Assembly (NCBI GenBank): GCA_030754475.1
Contig: JASMAE010000092.1
Coordinates: 1-5,623, forward strand
Length of the DNA: 5,623 nucleotides
Source of the DNA: Rhodospirillales bacterium
Lineage (GTDB): Bacteria; Pseudomonadota; Alphaproteobacteria; Rhodospirillales; JASLLV01
Reading direction: 5' to 3'
In this document: positions 5,456 to 5,623 of the stretch, piece by piece
How positions within the stretch are numbered: the stretch's first letter is position 1
Layout: each line of letters begins with the position of its first letter
Program-made: the position numbers and the translations under genes
The notes under the pieces: model-generated
The model's database searches: none
Told to the model about the DNA's origin: nothing
Seen by the model: the letters and a program-made list of their open reading frames with translations, nothing else

Positions 5456-5465
5456 AGCACTTTCG
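5453..5465 (+). repeat. Second copy of the TAGRGCAYTTTCG motif, including the stop codon
   Basis: TAGAGCACTTTCG begins with the TAG stop of the amidohydrolase and matches 1936-1948 at 11 of 13 bases. Both copies are followed closely by CTTYG and AGGA. TAGAGCA next to stop codons is a pattern I recall from alphaproteobacterial intergenic elements. It may be one end of a small dispersed repeat. Confidence 0.35.
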
Positions 5466-5483
5466 CTTCGAGGAACGTAAGAC

Positions 5484-5506
5484 GGCGCCGGCGACAGGCC
5501 GGCGCC
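5484..5506 (+). terminator. GC-rich hairpin between the amidohydrolase and permease genes
   Basis: GGCGCCGGC (5484-5492) and GCCGGCGCC (5498-5506) form a perfect nine-base-pair stem around the loop GACAG. No T-tract follows, so it is not a standard intrinsic terminator. It may slow or attenuate transcription, protect the 3' end of the upstream mRNA, or act with Rho. Confidence 0.5.
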
Positions 5507-5516
5507 CTCGCTCGCC

Positions 5517-5623
5517 ATGCACCCCATTCTCACCTCCGCCCGGCGCATGATCGAAAGTGTCCCGCCGACCCTCAAGGGGATGGCGTTGATGCTGGTGGTC
5601 ACGTTCTCGTTCACGGCCCAGCT
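5517..5623 (+). CDS. Start of a probable DMT/EamA-family permease (partial, runs off the window)
   Basis: An ATG at 5517 opens a frame that is still open at the window end (35 codons plus two bases). It starts MHPILTSARRMIESVPPTL, then KGMALMLVVTFSFTAQ. The second part is the beginning of a hydrophobic helix with the LKGxxLMLxxxxxFT pattern of the first transmembrane segment of drug/metabolite (EamA) transporters, which have ten helices and move small metabolites across the inner membrane. Family assignment from 35 residues is tentative. No clear Shine-Dalgarno precedes either this ATG or the internal ATG at 5547 (residue 11), so the start is uncertain. The gap to the amidohydrolase is 61 bases with a strong hairpin, so cotranscription is possible but may be reduced. 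If linked, it would import or export the hydrolase substrate or product. Confidence 0.55.
   Translation, partial: MHPILTSARRMIESVPPTLKGMALMLVVTFSFTAQ

Noticed and set aside
5456..5559. Inverted match between CACTTTCG (5458-5465) and CGAAAGTG (5552-5559) as the ends of one element
   Set aside because: It is only eight bases, and the right copy lies within the permease coding start. Chance is the simpler explanation.

Overview
The window is high-GC DNA with tightly packed genes. It looks like a chromosomal catabolic region from an alphaproteobacterium. That placement is an inference from three things: the close likeness of the lyase to Rhodobacter-type L-malyl-CoA/beta-methylmalyl-CoA lyase, the carnitine-dehydrogenase-like and beta-ureidopropionase-like enzymes typical of these bacteria, and short intergenic motifs resembling a dispersed element I remember from Hyphomicrobiales (Rhizobiales). 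No tRNA, rRNA, CRISPR array, integrase or insertion sequence is visible.

Layout from left to right. (1) 35-1088, minus strand: a malyl-CoA lyase-type gene of the CitE/HpcH superfamily, split into two frames by one frameshift in an alternating GC run near 488-508. (2) 1102-1899, minus: a 2-keto-4-pentenoate hydratase-family gene directly upstream, whose stop codon overlaps the lyase ribosome binding site. (3) 1900-2602: about 700 bases with no large intact gene. It holds a dispersed-element-like motif, a degraded 3' end of a protein-L-isoaspartate methyltransferase gene (pcm), a 26-residue membrane-type leader ORF, and an 83-residue single-pass membrane protein ORF. (4) 2603-3364 and 3361-4329, minus: an SDR-family oxidoreductase and a 3-hydroxyacyl-CoA/carnitine dehydrogenase-family gene, coupled by a 4-base GTGA overlap. 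(5) 4330-4576: a divergent control region with a perfect 10-base inverted repeat and further copies of its core. (6) 4577-5455, plus: a beta-ureidopropionase/nitrilase-family amidohydrolase. (7) 5517 to the window end, plus: the first 35 codons of a probable DMT/EamA-type permease, after a strong GC hairpin.

How the genes may fit together (inference): two NAD(P)-dependent dehydrogenases, a C-N hydrolase and a permease share one regulatory region. This would suit import and deamidation or decarbamoylation of a small organic substrate followed by oxidation of a hydroxy group. The hydratase-lyase pair would suit hydration of an unsaturated keto acid, or cleavage of a hydroxyacyl-CoA, further on. 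The substrate cannot be read from the sequence. I see no clearly new defence or mobile system. The most notable points are the frameshifted lyase, the pcm remnant next to small membrane ORFs, the repeat-rich divergent operator, and the shortened active-site loop of the amidohydrolase.
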